This document shows positions 21,760 to 33,877 of a DNA stretch of 64,000 bases, in pieces. The notes under the pieces are model-generated. The model did no database searches and was not told the origin of the DNA. It saw nothing but the letters and a program-made list of their open reading frames with translations. Where the stretch lies: NCBI GenBank assembly GCA_954871525.1, contig OX940869.1, forward strand, positions 27,494,001 to 27,558,000, read 5' to 3'. The stretch's first letter is position 1, and the number at the start of each line of letters is the position of its first letter. A program made the translations under genes and the position numbers. Source of the DNA: Parietaria judaica (Eukaryota > Streptophyta > Magnoliopsida > Rosales > Urticaceae).

Positions 21760-24700
21760 TCACGGCGAGCGATCATCATCGTCATCAGCAGTCTCGTCAT
21801 CCGCCTCTTCATCGCCAGCAACTGCATCCTCCACCCCCGCGTTGGCCGGGGCAATGCGATCAAGATCAGGGACGTAATAGTCAGCCTCAATGAAGGGGGA
21901 GGCCGGAGGAACATGACCCCCAACTCCACCGGCCACGCTACCCACACTACCGGCCCCCGAAGGATGAACGCCTGCGGAGAACGATATCTCGTTCACCAAA
22001 AAGTTCATAATCGGCCCCGGAGAGGGAACACGGGCGATGAAAGGTTCTTGGGCGGCCAAGACTTCTAGTGGACCCGATGGTTCAAAAGGAATGAGGTGCA
22101 CATATACATATGCGGGTTCGCCCGAAGCATGTCAACCACACCATTCACAAAGCCATCCCACCGTGCGGACTCAAGTTCGATGGCGTGCTTTCCTTAAAGA
22201 TGTGATATGTCCGCATCTCTCATCGCCAACGTCTCATGGGCAGCCCCGAGCTGGGCAGAGTAATGAGAGGCATCAGCCTGAGAACGAGACGCCTCCCTAG
22301 AAGCAGCAAATGCCCCTCGTGGGCCTCCCGAAAGAATTTCCAGGTGACGGCACTATCAGAATGTGGGAGATCGACCCGACGTCCGGCCTCCTGCGCCCCA
22401 TTCCCGGCGTATCCCATCCGACTCGCAAAAGGGGTCTCCTCATACGACCCACCGGCACGGCTGGACTCTCCACGCGTTGGGTAGCTATACGGCGGCATCA
22501 CCTGCAACAAAGGAGAGAAAAGACAACAAAATCATAAGTATGCGCCCAACAAAAGTAAGAAAGAAAAAGCTGATGAGTCGATAGAGCATACCGCCTGCGC
22601 GGCCCACACATGGGGGCGTATCCAGGATACACCGGCTCGGGTGCTGGGACCTGACTATTTGGCATAGAAGAGGCATACCCCGCGAACGCTGGGCCAGCCA
22701 TCGGGGCCTGGTCATACGATGGACCATGCGCCCAGAAAGACGCGCTATAGCCAGACGCCCCTCCCGACGATGAAGGCATCCCGGATGAAGGAATGGGGTC
22801 CGTCCTCCCATAACCTGAAGCGGGTATGTCGGAAGGTGTCGCGTCTAAAGGGAAAGGCGGACAACCTCACGACCATCCATCACTGCGATCCATGTCTGCA
22901 AAAGAAAAACAACTGTGTCAGAGGCAGAATGAGATAAAGTGATCATTATAAGCAAAGGAGCAGAAAAAGCCACGCATAAAAATAGACCTCTCTTCAAGGC
23001 CCGACATTGAGTCAGCCACGGCCCGGGGAGACATCCACCCCGATCGAATCCGGGCCTCCCTCGTTAAAAAAAAGGCGAAGCGTCTAGGAATGGCGGACCT
23101 CGTCAAGAAAAAACTGATGAAGCCCCGATCCTCGACGCCGGTACTCATGTACAGCCGAGGGATCCTGAATCCTTGGGGAACAGATCCCAAATAGACACTT
23201 GGGACCCAAACCCACCGACTATGCCAGTCCGGATCTAGCTCCGGACCCAGGTCTCTGACCCGAAAGCCCCAGAAGGGTCGGGGAAAGACCCAATTGTTAA
23301 CCCTCTGATCGTCCTGAGAAACAATGATGGGCATGAGCCTCCAAAGCTTTGTAGGAGTGACGTCTCAGCCTCGCCATTCATGCCACATCAAAAAAATCCC
23401 GGCGGAAAATCACCAGGCATCAGGGCGGACCTGAAGCGGATGCAAGTCCAGCGACACAAGAAGCCGCTCTAACATAGAAGGGATCAGCAAGGAAAGACCT
23501 AGCCGAAGACTCTCTAGAGGGACCGCGACCATTCCGTCACGAGGATATCCAGGGAGTTCCCCCTCCAACGGGGCACATACCCCCACCAAGACAAGACGCT
23601 CGGCCCTAAAAAAGGCCTAAAGCTCCGTCGGAGTAACAGAGCTTGGAATGTTAACATCCGGAAAAAGTACGGGAGAGTGCAACCGGTAAAGGCCGTCCTC
23701 ACCCGAGGAGGCCCCGGTTCTCCTCCTAACTATCCTATAAAAATTTGGGCATGACCCGCCTGCTATGCCGGCACCATAGCGCGGTCCATCCATGACATAG
23801 GCCTCGTAAGCAGTACCTGCGGCAGCCCTAACACTACCTACATCTACGCCGAGGGATCTCAGACCCGCTTCCGAATCAACAGACAAATTATATTCGGGAC
23901 CCTCTACAGAGGGACCCGCCTCGGCCGACATAGACCTCGGTAACCCGAACGCCGACCGCGGCATCGCACGGAAGACCCGCTGAAACTCCGCGGTACCCGG
24001 GAAATCAGCCGGATACCACCGGCCCCCGGCATTGGCCGTTAACATAACTGATATGGTCACCTTCCGACCCCGGCTACCACGGGCCCCACGGGCCTCGGGA
24101 TATTGACGATCCGGGCTGGAACCACCCCCGCGGATTTGGAGCAAGGCCGGACCCGCCGGAGCCACCCTCGCCGCCACGGGAACCCCGCCTATAAAATGGG
24201 ACGGATTCCCGCCAGCCGAGGGACCCACCAAAATGGGTAAGGAAGACAAGCCCGGCCGAGCTCCCCCGTCACCGGCATCACCCAACTCCGGCACAGACCC
24301 GCTCGCCCGGACCTCTCCGTCGTGACGCCGCCCTCCGCCGTCGGCGACTGGACCCACAGATCGGGTCACAAAGAACCCGACCTCGCCGAAGCTCGACCCC
24401 CGTTTGCCTGATGAGGATCGGGCTCCTCCCTCTTCGTCGACGTCGGCCACCGGCCCGGACCCGCTCGCCCGAGTCCCGCCGTCGCACCGCCCGTCGTCGC
24501 CATCGCCAACAACCCCCACAGCACCAATCGTGGGGATCGGGCCACCACCGAGAGCTCGCGAGCCAAACCCATGCGAATCCGGGCTTGGCTGAGCTCCTCC
24601 ACCACCGCCGGCGTGCTCCACCGGCCCAGATCCGGTCGCCCTCGAGCCTCGATCCTTAGGCGACCTCCCCCAACTGGCGACAGAGCCCATGGCGCCGCCA

Positions 24701-24801
24701 TGGACGAGCTCGAGCTCGCTCGACCCACACGGAGCCAAACACCGATTCACGAGCTCCACCGCCTCACCGACGGCCGCCACTGACCTCCCCGGGCTCGCCA
24801 T
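21760..24801 (-). pseudogene. Antisense extra gene of element A, intron-containing, putative gypsy-type transposon domain
   Basis: One reverse frame runs from ATG 24801 to 22918. It is broken by TAG (ending 23617) and two TGA codons before the LWRLMPIIVSQDDQRVNN segment. Its first 394 residues are Gly/Arg/Ser-rich. The later part (VAVPLESLRLGLSLLIPSML, LHPLQVRPDAW) resembles the plant 'putative gypsy type transposon' domain found in antisense ORFs of Tat elements. Strong 3' splice sites (TTTTCTTTTGCAG near 22897 and CTCCTTTGTTGCAG near 22502) with candidate donors suggest two introns. A last frame ends acidic (ADDETADDDDDRSP) at 21760. Function is unknown. It is probably inactive. Confidence 0.62.
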
Positions 24802-25156
24802 ACCGAGCCGGTCACGATGGTGGTATCCTCCGGCGACGGCATACTCTAGTTAGAAGTCGGCGGCGGGTTTCTCCACTTGGGCTCGCGGGTTCTAGAGAGA
24901 GAAAGTCGCTCGATTTTGATTTCGAGTTCTAGACTTCGTTTTTTCGAAAATTATGACGAGGCTCGTGAAACGGTGAAACTAGATAACAAAAGGACTGACA
25001 CAGTGCAAAAATCAAAATTCAAAAAAGCTACCTGGTACAAAAGTTACGAAAAGAAAACGTACATTTTTACTATTCACTAGAAGAAAATAAGCTCGTGAAT
25101 CCGAATGAACTGTCCTGCCTCCAATTTGTAAAGTTTCTCGGAAATTAAAAATTCCC

Positions 25157-25174
25157 AAAAAACTGGAGGGTTAA
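25157..25174 (+). other. Polypurine tract of element A
   Basis: AAAAAACTGGAGGGTTAA lies immediately before the 3' LTR TGTGACGGG. This is where plus-strand priming would occur. Confidence 0.65.
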
Positions 25175-26443
25175 TGTGACGGGTGTTTTACGTGATTGAT
25201 TTATTATTAATTAACAAAAGAAAAATTATGTAAATTAAATTTTGTTTTATTAATTATGATCAATTTCGCCCAAAATATTCACCGGAAGCCCTTTTTTGAA
25301 AAATAAAGGGTCCAGATGATCCCAAAAATATCAAAACACCCAAAAATGATATAAAATTCGTGAAAAACGGCCTCGGGACTCTATCGGGGCCTTCGAGAGA
25401 CGCCGGGGGCCACACGGGTGGGCCCCACGGGCCCCCAAAGGTCGCTGCCATGTGTTAGGCGGCCCACCAGTTCAGCCAGGGGTAAACTTGTCCCCGCCAC
25501 GTGTCGCGCGCCCATTCGCCCTCGCCAAAGGCCACCAGCGGGCGAACTAGAGGACGCCACGTGGAGGCTGACGCGCGCCCACCTCACCACGCGCGTGGGA
25601 TCTGCGTCAGCAACACTGTTCCCGCGCGTGAGGGTGCATCTGAGGTCTAATCGCCGAGCCGATTGCGGAGTTTGATCGGCCACGTCCGGGGGACCCGAAA
25701 AAACATATAATATACCCCGGGGGCTTCCCAGAGTAATAATTATTCACGTTTTAACCCCCGGACCCTCCTATAAATAGGAGCTCGGTTTTCATTAAACGGT
25801 AACTTGATTCTCACCCCGAGAACTCGCCCAAAACTCTCTCTACTCCCTCTAAACTCGCCTCCTCCTCAAATATCACTCTAAGGTTGAGCGTCGGAGGTGA
25901 ATCAAGGGGTACCCCCCGGTTCTCCCTGACCTCAGGTGTTGTTTTGTCCAGTTCCTGAGAGCGAGAAATCACACTAGAGCGGAAGCCCTGGAGAAAATTC
26001 TGGCACGATCTAAGACCCTCTTTGCCAAGGTTCTAGATCCGTGAGGTGCTTATTCTATCCACTTTTCTTGTATCTCCAGCAGATATATTGATTACACGAA
26101 TAGCCCGAGCACCCGGATCTGTCCCCGTGACGCCGGTCGAGGGTCTGGTCCACCAGGGTTCACTGGAAAGTCGATACTGTGATCCCCCCTACACGGTGGT
26201 CAGGAATTCGTTTTTGGTGTCCCGAACCTATAATCCGGGCCAGGCCAAGTCCTGGCCCTATTAGCGACAGGTAGTGGAGTTTACCACGGATTTCTGGTCA
26301 TTGAGTCAGTGGAGGGTCCGTTTGACTCGAAAGTCCAGGAGCCCAAGCCCGAGAGTCATAAAAAGTTAACAATACGACATTGGGCCCGGCCCAACACGAG
26401 CAATTGGGCCGCTGAATGTTTGAAGCATTTTTCTGCATCAACA
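25175..26443 (+). repeat. 3' LTR of element A
   Basis: It starts TGTGACGGGTGTTTTACG and ends GCATCAACA, followed by the duplication GAGTC. The TATA box TATAAATA is at 25769-25776. Alignment by eye to the 5' LTR shows scattered substitutions and a short C run where the 5' LTR has an expansion. Confidence 0.92.
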
Positions 26444-26448
26444 GAGTC

Positions 26449-26696
26449 TATTTACGCGATGATGAAACTGTAGCGACAATCACTTTGAACACTTTTTTTT
26501 ACATCAAGAAAATATAATACCGGACCGTCTAATGTTACATGTAAGCTTAAATATGAAGTTGAATGAGACATTAATTTCAAGAATGCGCAAATAACTTCGT
26601 TACCTTATATTAACAACAATACATTTTTAGTTACTTAGTGTAATTTGTTTTGTTTAATTTGATTTTATAATTAATTATGTAGTGTTATATTTTATT
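26449..26696. other. Host spacer between elements A and A'
   Basis: AT-rich continuation of the pre-insertion sequence at 12377. No gene is seen. Confidence 0.5.
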
Positions 26697-27924
26697 TATA
26701 GATGCAGAAAAATGCTTCAAACACTTAGCGGCCCAATCGCTCGTGTTGGGCCGGGCCCAATGTCGTCTTGTTGACTTTTATGACTCTTGGGCTTGGGCTC
26801 CTAGACTTTCGAGCCAAACGGACCCTCTACTGACTCAGGACCAGAAATCCGGGGCAAACACCACTACCTGTTGCCAAGGGGCCATGGCTTGGTCTGGCCC
26901 TGGTTACAGGTTAGGGACGCCAAAAACGGACCCGGCCAATGCGTAAGGGGGATCACAGTGTTGAATTTCCAGTGAACCCTGGTTGATCAGTCCCTCGACC
27001 TGCGTCACTGGTACAGATCCGGGTCCTACGGTCTATTCGCTGAGTCAGTATATCTACCGGAGATACAAGACTGAAGAATAGAACGATCACCTCACGGATC
27101 TAGAACCTTGGCAATGAGGGTCTTAGATCGTGCCAGAATTTTCTCCAGGGCTTCCGCTCTAGTAGGATTTCTCGCTCTTTGAACCTGGACAAAACAACAC
27201 CCGAGATTCAGGAGAACCAGGGGGGATACCCCCTGATTCACCTTCGACGCTTAACATTAGAGTGATATTTGAGAGGGAGGCGAGTTTACAGGGAGTAGAG
27301 AGAGTTTAGAGCGAGTTTCCGGGGGTCGGAATGAGTTACCTTTGAGTGAAAATCGAGCTCGTATTTATTGGAGGGTCCGGGGGTTAAAACGTGAATAATT
27401 ATTACTCTAGGAGGCCCCAGGGTAATATTATATGTTTTTCTGGGTCCCCCGGACGTGGCCGATTCAACGCCGCAAACGGATCGGCGATCGGAATTGCGAC
27501 GCGCCCACACGCGCGGGAACAGTGCCGGTGACGCAAAGCCCACGTGCGTGGGGAGATGGCGCTACGTCATCCTCCACGTGGCGCATCCTGGTTGGCTCCC
27601 TCGTGGCCTTTGGCAAGGTTGAATGGGCGCGCGACACGTGGCGGGGTCAAGTTGACCCCTGGTTGACCTGCTGGGCTATCTGACGCATGGCAGTGACCTT
27701 TGGGGGCCCATGGTGCCCCAGCGCCTCCCGGAGGTCCCGGGAGCGTCACGAGGCCGTTTTTCGAAAATTTTATATCATTTTTGGGTGTTTTTATATTTTT
27801 GGGATCATCTGGACACTTTATTTTTCGAAAAAGGACTTCCAGTGAATATTTTGGGCTAAATTGATTAAATTAATTTTTCTTTTATTAATTTATCAAAAAT
27901 CAATTACAAAATTACCCCATAACA
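26697..27924 (-). repeat. 3' LTR of element A'
   Basis: It is the reverse complement of an element-A-like LTR. GCAGAAAAATGCTTCAAACA is near the left end, the TATA region is around 27360 and CCCCATAACA is at the right end. It is more diverged from A's LTRs than those are from each other. Confidence 0.87.
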
Positions 27925-28469
27925 TTAACCCCCAGTTTTTCGGAAGACTTTGCTTTGCGAAAAAACTATCTTTGCTCATAGGGGAATTTCTAGTTCTTGC
28001 TTTCAAAGAGATGTATGAGGGTTCCTGGGAAAACCATCTGCTTACGTTTATGAGAGCGTTTCGCAAGACACCTCGCCGTCTTACGCTTTACGGTCGTGGG
28101 GGCTTCCCAGAGATCACATACCGTGTGTTTATGGGGGTGTCCTAGAGATAACCTACCAGCCACGTTTTGTGTGCGCGGGGTCGGCGTCCTTTTGAAATAA
28201 CCTCCCACTTACGTCTTCGGGTGTTTTCCTAAGAGATAACCTGCCATATTTTCTTTTCCGTAAAAGGACTGAGCATGAGAGCTCTTTTAATTCATAATAT
28301 TTTCGACAGATACCACGCTAAAAAGCGAAAACTTGTGCCTAGAGGGACATTTTTTTACAAAACCAGTGTACCTTCAAGTGTACTTCTTGGAATTTATAAA
28401 ACTTAGAGGAAAAAGACGCGAGTTTACTTGGGGATATGTAGCCGACAGTTTCCTAGCGGCCTTGGGAGG

Positions 28470-29880
28470 CTAGCCAGATGATGTGTTGCTATCAACCATC
28501 TCTCCCGACACATACTCCTTGAGTTGGCCGTCTTTGATCACGACCTCGATCTGTTGCTTTAGCTGCCGCCAATTTGATGTCGAGTGTCCGGCCTCTTGGT
28601 GGAACTCGCAGTATTTACTCAGCTTCCGCCTGACGCCTTCTGTCATTGGCGGGGGCCGGACGAATTTTGCTCCGTGAAGCTTCAGGATCGTTGCGGGAGA
28701 GGTGTTCAATGGCGTGGCGTCACTTCGGGATCACTTCCCAGACTGGTCGCCGTGGTCAAGCGACGTGTCTGGTCGGCGTCTCTTCCTTCGAGATTTGTCG
28801 TTTAGACGCCGAGTCTCTCGATCAGTTCGTCTCTGGTTACTGAAGTATTCCTCGACCGAGATGTCATGTGCGGCTCGTGCCATCAACTCTGCCATGGAGG
28901 TCGGCCTCTTTATGGCAAGAAATTGCGCAAAACTGCTATCCGGGAGGCCGTCGATTACAGCGGTGACAACATCATTGTCGGTGTAGTTGTCGACCTTGTT
29001 CGATTCACTGATGAACCTATTTAGGTAGTTTTGGAGAGATTCGTCTTCCCGTTGCTTGAGTGTCCACAGGTAGGACTTCTCCTTTCTTTGCGTCAGCAAT
29101 CTTAAGAATCGAGAGGCGAAAATCTCCTTTAGTTCTTCGAAGGAATCGATAGAGCCCTTCGGGAGTCGCTGATACCATTCTAAGGCTGGGCCTGCGAGGG
29201 TGAGGCAAAATGCTTGACACATCGTGGAAGCAGAGCATTTCTTCAGCTGCATCGTGGTCTGATATCGGACCAAGTGGTATGTCAGGTCGCCGTTTTCGTC
29301 ATAGACGAAGCTTGGTAAGAAGCGGAGATCTCCCACAATTGCTTCCACAAGCACGTGGTCGGCGAGGGGGGATATGGTTCCTTTGAGCATGCTTCGTAGG
29401 GCTGGATTTGAGCCGTTGGCGGCGGCGAGCTCTCGTATCTCCTTTCTGAGTGCTTCGAGCTCGTTTTTCCATTCTGGGACGGCCGATGGGGCCGTTGTCA
29501 GGGGTAGCACAGCGGCGGGTCCCTCGTCTCGGGGCGCCAGGGTGCTTTGAGAGAGGCGGGGCTGTGAGACCTCCAGGTCGATCGAGACTCTGTTGGCCCT
29601 AGTGACTGGGCATCCTCTCGGGCGGGTTGTCGTTGCGTCTCGAGACTTTCTCTTTGCGTCGGCTCTGGATCTGGGGATCCGTCTCCGCTGAGGATATCAT
29701 CGAAGACGTGGTTGAGCCCGAGGTATCTGGAGATTAACCCCGCTAGTCGAAGCTGACTATTCTCCAGTCGTGATAATCACGCGTCGTTTGCGACATCTGA
29801 GCGGACGCTCGCCGCCGGCTGACTCTGAGTTAGACTTTGTGCCCCGGCGCTCAAGGCAACACCCTTAGTGGGGCCGCGCG
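28470..29880 (-). pseudogene. gag of element A'
   Basis: The reverse frame from 29510 to 28470 contains LAGPALEWYQRLPKGSIDSF, REDESLQNYLNRF and VTAVIDGLP. It continues in the same frame through one TGA (28731-28733) to a zinc-finger tail, KYCEFHQEAGHSTSNW, in which the usual Cys is replaced by Asn-Trp. Upstream (29510-29880) gag N-terminal homology to A is visible (LSRLENSQLRLAGL) but only with frame changes. The ORF at 29510 opens with GTG, so no start ATG is supported. Confidence 0.78.
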
Positions 29881-30897
29881 TAGTGTCATCTTAGAGGTTG
29901 ACTGACATCTTTGAAGAAGTGGGTGGTGAGGTCGTTTAGACGACCGCGATGAAGTCTGGGGTCGTTGGGACGACCGAGATAAAATTTGGGGACGTTGCGG
30001 TGACCGAGATAAAATCTCAAGTCGCTAGCATGACCGAGATGGATCTGAAGTCGTTACCTTGGCCCGGATGCAACTTTGACGTCATATTTGTAAAGGTGGG
30101 CCTACTTATTATATATATTATTATATTATATATTTGTACTTTTATATTTTTTTTTTTTATCGAAGGAGGCCCCTTTTTCATTTTTCTTTTTCTCTTCCTT
30201 CTTTCCTCTTTTCTCCTTTGACGATCAGGAGACTTTCCTCTGTCTCACTCCCTTTTTTTTTTTCTCTTTCTCCTTCGGCGATCAGGAGGCTATTTTTTTT
30301 TGAAGCTCTTAGGCTGGCGATGATCCGGCCAATTCGGTTGTTGTCGAGGTGTCAACCCCCCCGGCGGCGCGTGTGCCGAGCTGCCTGGCGTAGTTCCCGA
30401 ACTGTTGGCGAGCTCGAAGGAGCCCAGAGCAGCGGGCCCGCCTCACGGCGGGGTTTGTCTGCGCGTGGTCTTGCCGTGAAGTCGATGCGATCAAGGTGGT
30501 GCAAGACGTAGGGCTGGTCATCAACGGTGTAGCTTGGAGCAGCGGGCTTACTTTGCGAGAGGGCTAGTTCGCTGTGGTGCCAGGACGCTTGGACTCGTCG
30601 ACGTCGTCCTCTTTGCTTTGCCGGGGAAGAAGCAGCACGGCCGAGTTTAAGCGAGGGTCTTGTGCGTGCGAGGCCTGGACAGCGACTAGGGTTGCTAACA
30701 CTGCGTCGAAACGCTGTGGCAGCCTCGTCGGCTTACGGCGACGAAGTTTCCCGAGATGGAGACGACGAAGCCTCGCTGTGTTGCTACGGGAGAACCGCCT
30801 TCTTCGCTTTTTTTTTTTGTGTGTATATAGATGTAATATATATTTATCTATATATATGTGTATATATGTGTATCAATCTTGAACTCTTGCTGATCAC

Positions 30898-30934
<37 letters not shown>

Positions 30935-31117
30935 GTTTATATGTATATGTTATCCCCAAAATGCCTTAACCGGGATTAACCTGAATTTGTTTTTTTTTTT
31001 TTAAAAACCTAGATTCGGCATCCGGAAAAAACACGGATCCGGATTAGTCCGGATCCGGGATTTAAAAAAAAATCTCAATTGCTCTTTAATCTGAGCCGTT
31101 GGGTTTTTAAAGGCTCT
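29881..31117 (-). other. Leader of element A', with 30-bp repeat and microsatellites
   Basis: Four units spaced exactly 30 bp apart end in GACCGAGAT (29942, 29972, 30002, 30032). They occupy the same place before gag as the 10-bp array in A. Simple repeats follow, including (TA)n at 30901-30931. A primer-binding site next to the LTR could not be found, so the LTR/leader junction appears rearranged. Confidence 0.6.
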
Positions 31118-31356
31118 GCGGCCCAATTGCTCGTATTGGGCCGGGCCCAATGTCGTCTTATTGACTTTTATGACTCTTGGGCTTGGGCTCCTGGACTTTC
31201 GAGCCAAACGGACTCTCTACTGACTTAGAACCAGAAATCCGGGGCAAACACCACTACCTGTTGCCAAGGGGCCAGGGCTTGGCCTGGCCCTGATTACAGG
31301 TTCGGGACGCCAAAAACGGACCCGGCCACTGCGTAGGGGGGGGGGATCACAGTGTT
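31118..31356 (-). repeat. 5' LTR of A', first fragment
   Basis: GCGGCCCAATTGCTCG onward matches 26727 onward. It is broken at GATCACAGTGTT by insertion of element B and continues at 38892. Confidence 0.8.
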
Positions 31357-32108
31357 TGTTAAGGTCGGATTTGGTCAAATCCATCCTCAACACAACTCGT
31401 GTCGTTTGGTCCATAAACGACATGAGGGGAGGCGAGGAAGTTTGTCACCCGAAGGGGATTATCCCCGAGGAAGAGTGCCCCCGAGGAGGTTCATCCACGA
31501 GGAGACGCAGCCACGCGAGAGCAAGTTGCGGCGAAGCGTCTCATCACACCCGACGAGGAATTTCGTCATGATGATTGTGCAGGGTCGAATGACCATTGAC
31601 GAGACGTGCATTTAATGAAGCTGGCCTACTCACTCGATGAGAACATCGGCGACGAGGCTTGCAGAGCCGAATGACCACTGACGAGATGCGCATTTAATGA
31701 GGAGCACCTACCCATAACGGCAGCCTGCTCGGAAGTGACATAAAGTAAGGATTTACCATGCTGCCCTTCAATCACGCCAGGGAATGAATGATTAAAGAGA
31801 AAAAGGCGGGAAGGATGCGAGGAAAGGCATTGTAAACTCTATAAAAGGCAAGATAAGCCTCATTTGTAAAGGTTCAGAAAAATAGAGAAAAAAGGCCCGG
31901 AAAGAGAGAAAGAAGTCTTGTAATAGAAAAGGCAAAGGAAATAGAGAGAATTGATGTTCATGATCCTTCATCTGTCCAGCTATTCAACGGAAGAAAACCG
32001 AGCTCATTTCGGAAAATATAATAAAACAGAGATATTCATCATTTACTATTGTTTATTTGTTATTTGGTGATTGTCTTTGTGACTGGAAAAGGGCGGTGAA
32101 AATCCCCC
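31357..32108 (+). repeat. 5' LTR of element B
   Basis: It starts TGTTAAGGTCGGATTTGG. The TATA box TATAAAAG is at 31850-31857. It stops at GAAAATCCCCC, where the 3' LTR continues to CTACA, so it is truncated at the deletion junction. Confidence 0.88.
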
Positions 32109-33034
32109 AGCGGCACGCGCCAGCAATCAACTGTCCTGCCGAGGAACTTTCCGTGGTCTCGGTTCCTTACCCTTTCATGAAGTGGTCGATGGACATCGTC
32201 GGCCCCATGCCCATCGGCACGCGGCAGAAGAGGTTCATGCTCGTCATCACGGATTTCTTCACCAAATGGACGGAGGCTGAAGCATACGCCAACATCAAGG
32301 ATTCCGACGTCGAAAGCTACGTTTGGAAGAACGTGATTACTCACTTCGGCCTGCCCAGGGAGATAATCGCTGATAACGGGTCCCAGTTCATCTCGAAGAG
32401 GTTCGGAGATTTCTGCAAGCGGTGGAGGATAAAACTCAACACGTCAACTCCGCGATACCCCCAAGGCAACGGGAACGCCGAGGCAGTCAACCGCACCATC
32501 GTTGACAACATCAAAAGGAGGCTCGGCGAAAAGAAAGGGCTATGGGCGGACGAGCTGCCAGGAGTGCTATGGGCCTATCGAACAACCCCTCATTCCGCGA
32601 CCGACGAGATGCCTTTCGCCCTGGCCTTCGGGGTGGAGGCTGTGGTCCCGGCGGAGGTTGACATCCCGAGCCTTCGACGGACGCTAGCCCCTAACAGCGA
32701 GGAGGATAATGAACAGAATCTCCTCCATCGGCTTGACCATATCGACGAGAAGCGTGAGCGAGCGAGCGCGCACATTGCCAACTATCAAAACACGATCGCG
32801 CGTTTTTACAACAAGAAAGTGCGTTCGAGAAGGTTCAGAGTCGGGGAAATGGTCCTCCGACGAGTCTTCCAGAACACCGCCGAGGCAAATGCTGGAAAGC
32901 TAGGGCAGACCTGGGAAGGCCCTTACATAGTTACCAACGTCGTCAAGCCGGGAGTCTATGAGCTCAAGAATACAGAGAGAGCAAAAGTAATACGGAGTTG
33001 GAACATGAAGCACTTGAAAAAGTTCTACCGGTAG
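32104..33034 (+). pseudogene. Integrase core and C-terminal domain of element B
   Basis: The integrase core is intact from RHAPAINCPAEELS onward. Acidic residues sit in WSMDIVGPMP, IADNGSQF and PQGNGNAEAVNR (D, D, E). LWAYRTTPHSATDEMPFAL and a C-terminal WEGPYIV module follow, ending KHLKKFYR-stop. An open frame begins at 32057, but its first codons lie inside the LTR and are a fusion artefact of the deletion. The zinc-binding N terminus is absent, so it is a fragment although it has no internal stop. Confidence 0.87.
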
Positions 33035-33877
33035 CCTCATTTCGTTGATCCTCTCTCTTTTCATGCTCGCATATCTTATCTTTTCTTCTTGCCAGTTGGG
33101 GAAGTCCCGACCCCCCTTGTTCGGGGCTATTTTTTGCATGGCCTCGACTTTTGTTGAACTAATTCGAAGTTTTCTGTTATGCATGACCTTTTTTTCTTTA
33201 TTACAGATTCATGGAGGAAGTAATTTATATATATGACTACGTATGCACTGGTGAGAATGCCGAGCATAATAAAATATATACTAATTATATACGGCTAGAG
33301 CTGCACACGAACCAATCGCGACCGATCGCGACGAAAGTCGCCAAAATCGCGAGCAGGGACGTCGCGATACGTCGTGGCTTGGCTGGTCTCGATGCGTCGC
33401 GACGTGGTCGCGATTTAGCGAGGAAGGACAAAAAAAAGGGCTGCGGCAAAAGTTATTTTTTGTTTCCAATGTTTAATTTTATTAGTTTTTATCTGAATTT
33501 AAGTATTAAATTATGTAAAATTATTATTTAAACTTTATTTATTTCAAAATTAATATTTTAGTATGTTATTATTGTGTAACATATTATTAATTTTGATTTA
33601 TAAGTTAATTTTTAAGTTGTAATATATGTTAATAAGTATTAATGTGTAACATATTAATAATTATTAAAATTCTAAAACAAATAAGTAAATATGATAAAAC
33701 AAGATATTAAAAAAAAGTTGTATTATTCATTGTGAATATTACGATATGGTGGAAGAAGTTGTATATATTCAGTGTAAATATTACAAGATGCCTCACTAAA
33801 ACCTCTCTTGTAAAACCCTCCTTAGGGACATAAAACCAAGAGAGGAAAGAGCACATCATATTGGCGTTTACATTGCG

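Larger units (their letters stand above)
12383..26443 (+). mobile_element. Ty3/gypsy LTR retrotransposon A, Tat-type, 14.06 kb, decayed
   Basis: It is bounded by TG..CA LTRs and a perfect 5-bp duplication GAGTC (12378-12382 and 26444-26448). The order is 5' LTR, primer site, decamer array, gag, protease, reverse transcriptase, RNase H, second (archaeal-type) RNase H, integrase, tandem array, antisense gene, polypurine tract, 3' LTR. The second RNase H before integrase and an antisense extra ORF after it are known for Tat-lineage plant elements. Stops and frameshifts show it cannot encode its own proteins. LTRs remain similar in length (1287 and 1269 bp), much of the difference being a poly-C run. 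Confidence 0.92.

Noticed and set aside
23617..24801. 394-codon reverse ORF as an independent host gene
   Set aside because: It lies inside the boundaries and target duplication of element A, continues in frame past its stop into transposon-type sequence, and occupies the known position of antisense ORFs in such elements.
30134..30979. ORFs in the leader of A'
   Set aside because: Low-complexity T-rich and TA-repeat translations without homology.
31357..31620. ORFs repeated at the start of both B LTRs as a protein
   Set aside because: They fall wholly within LTR U3 sequence and are duplicated because the LTRs are duplicated.
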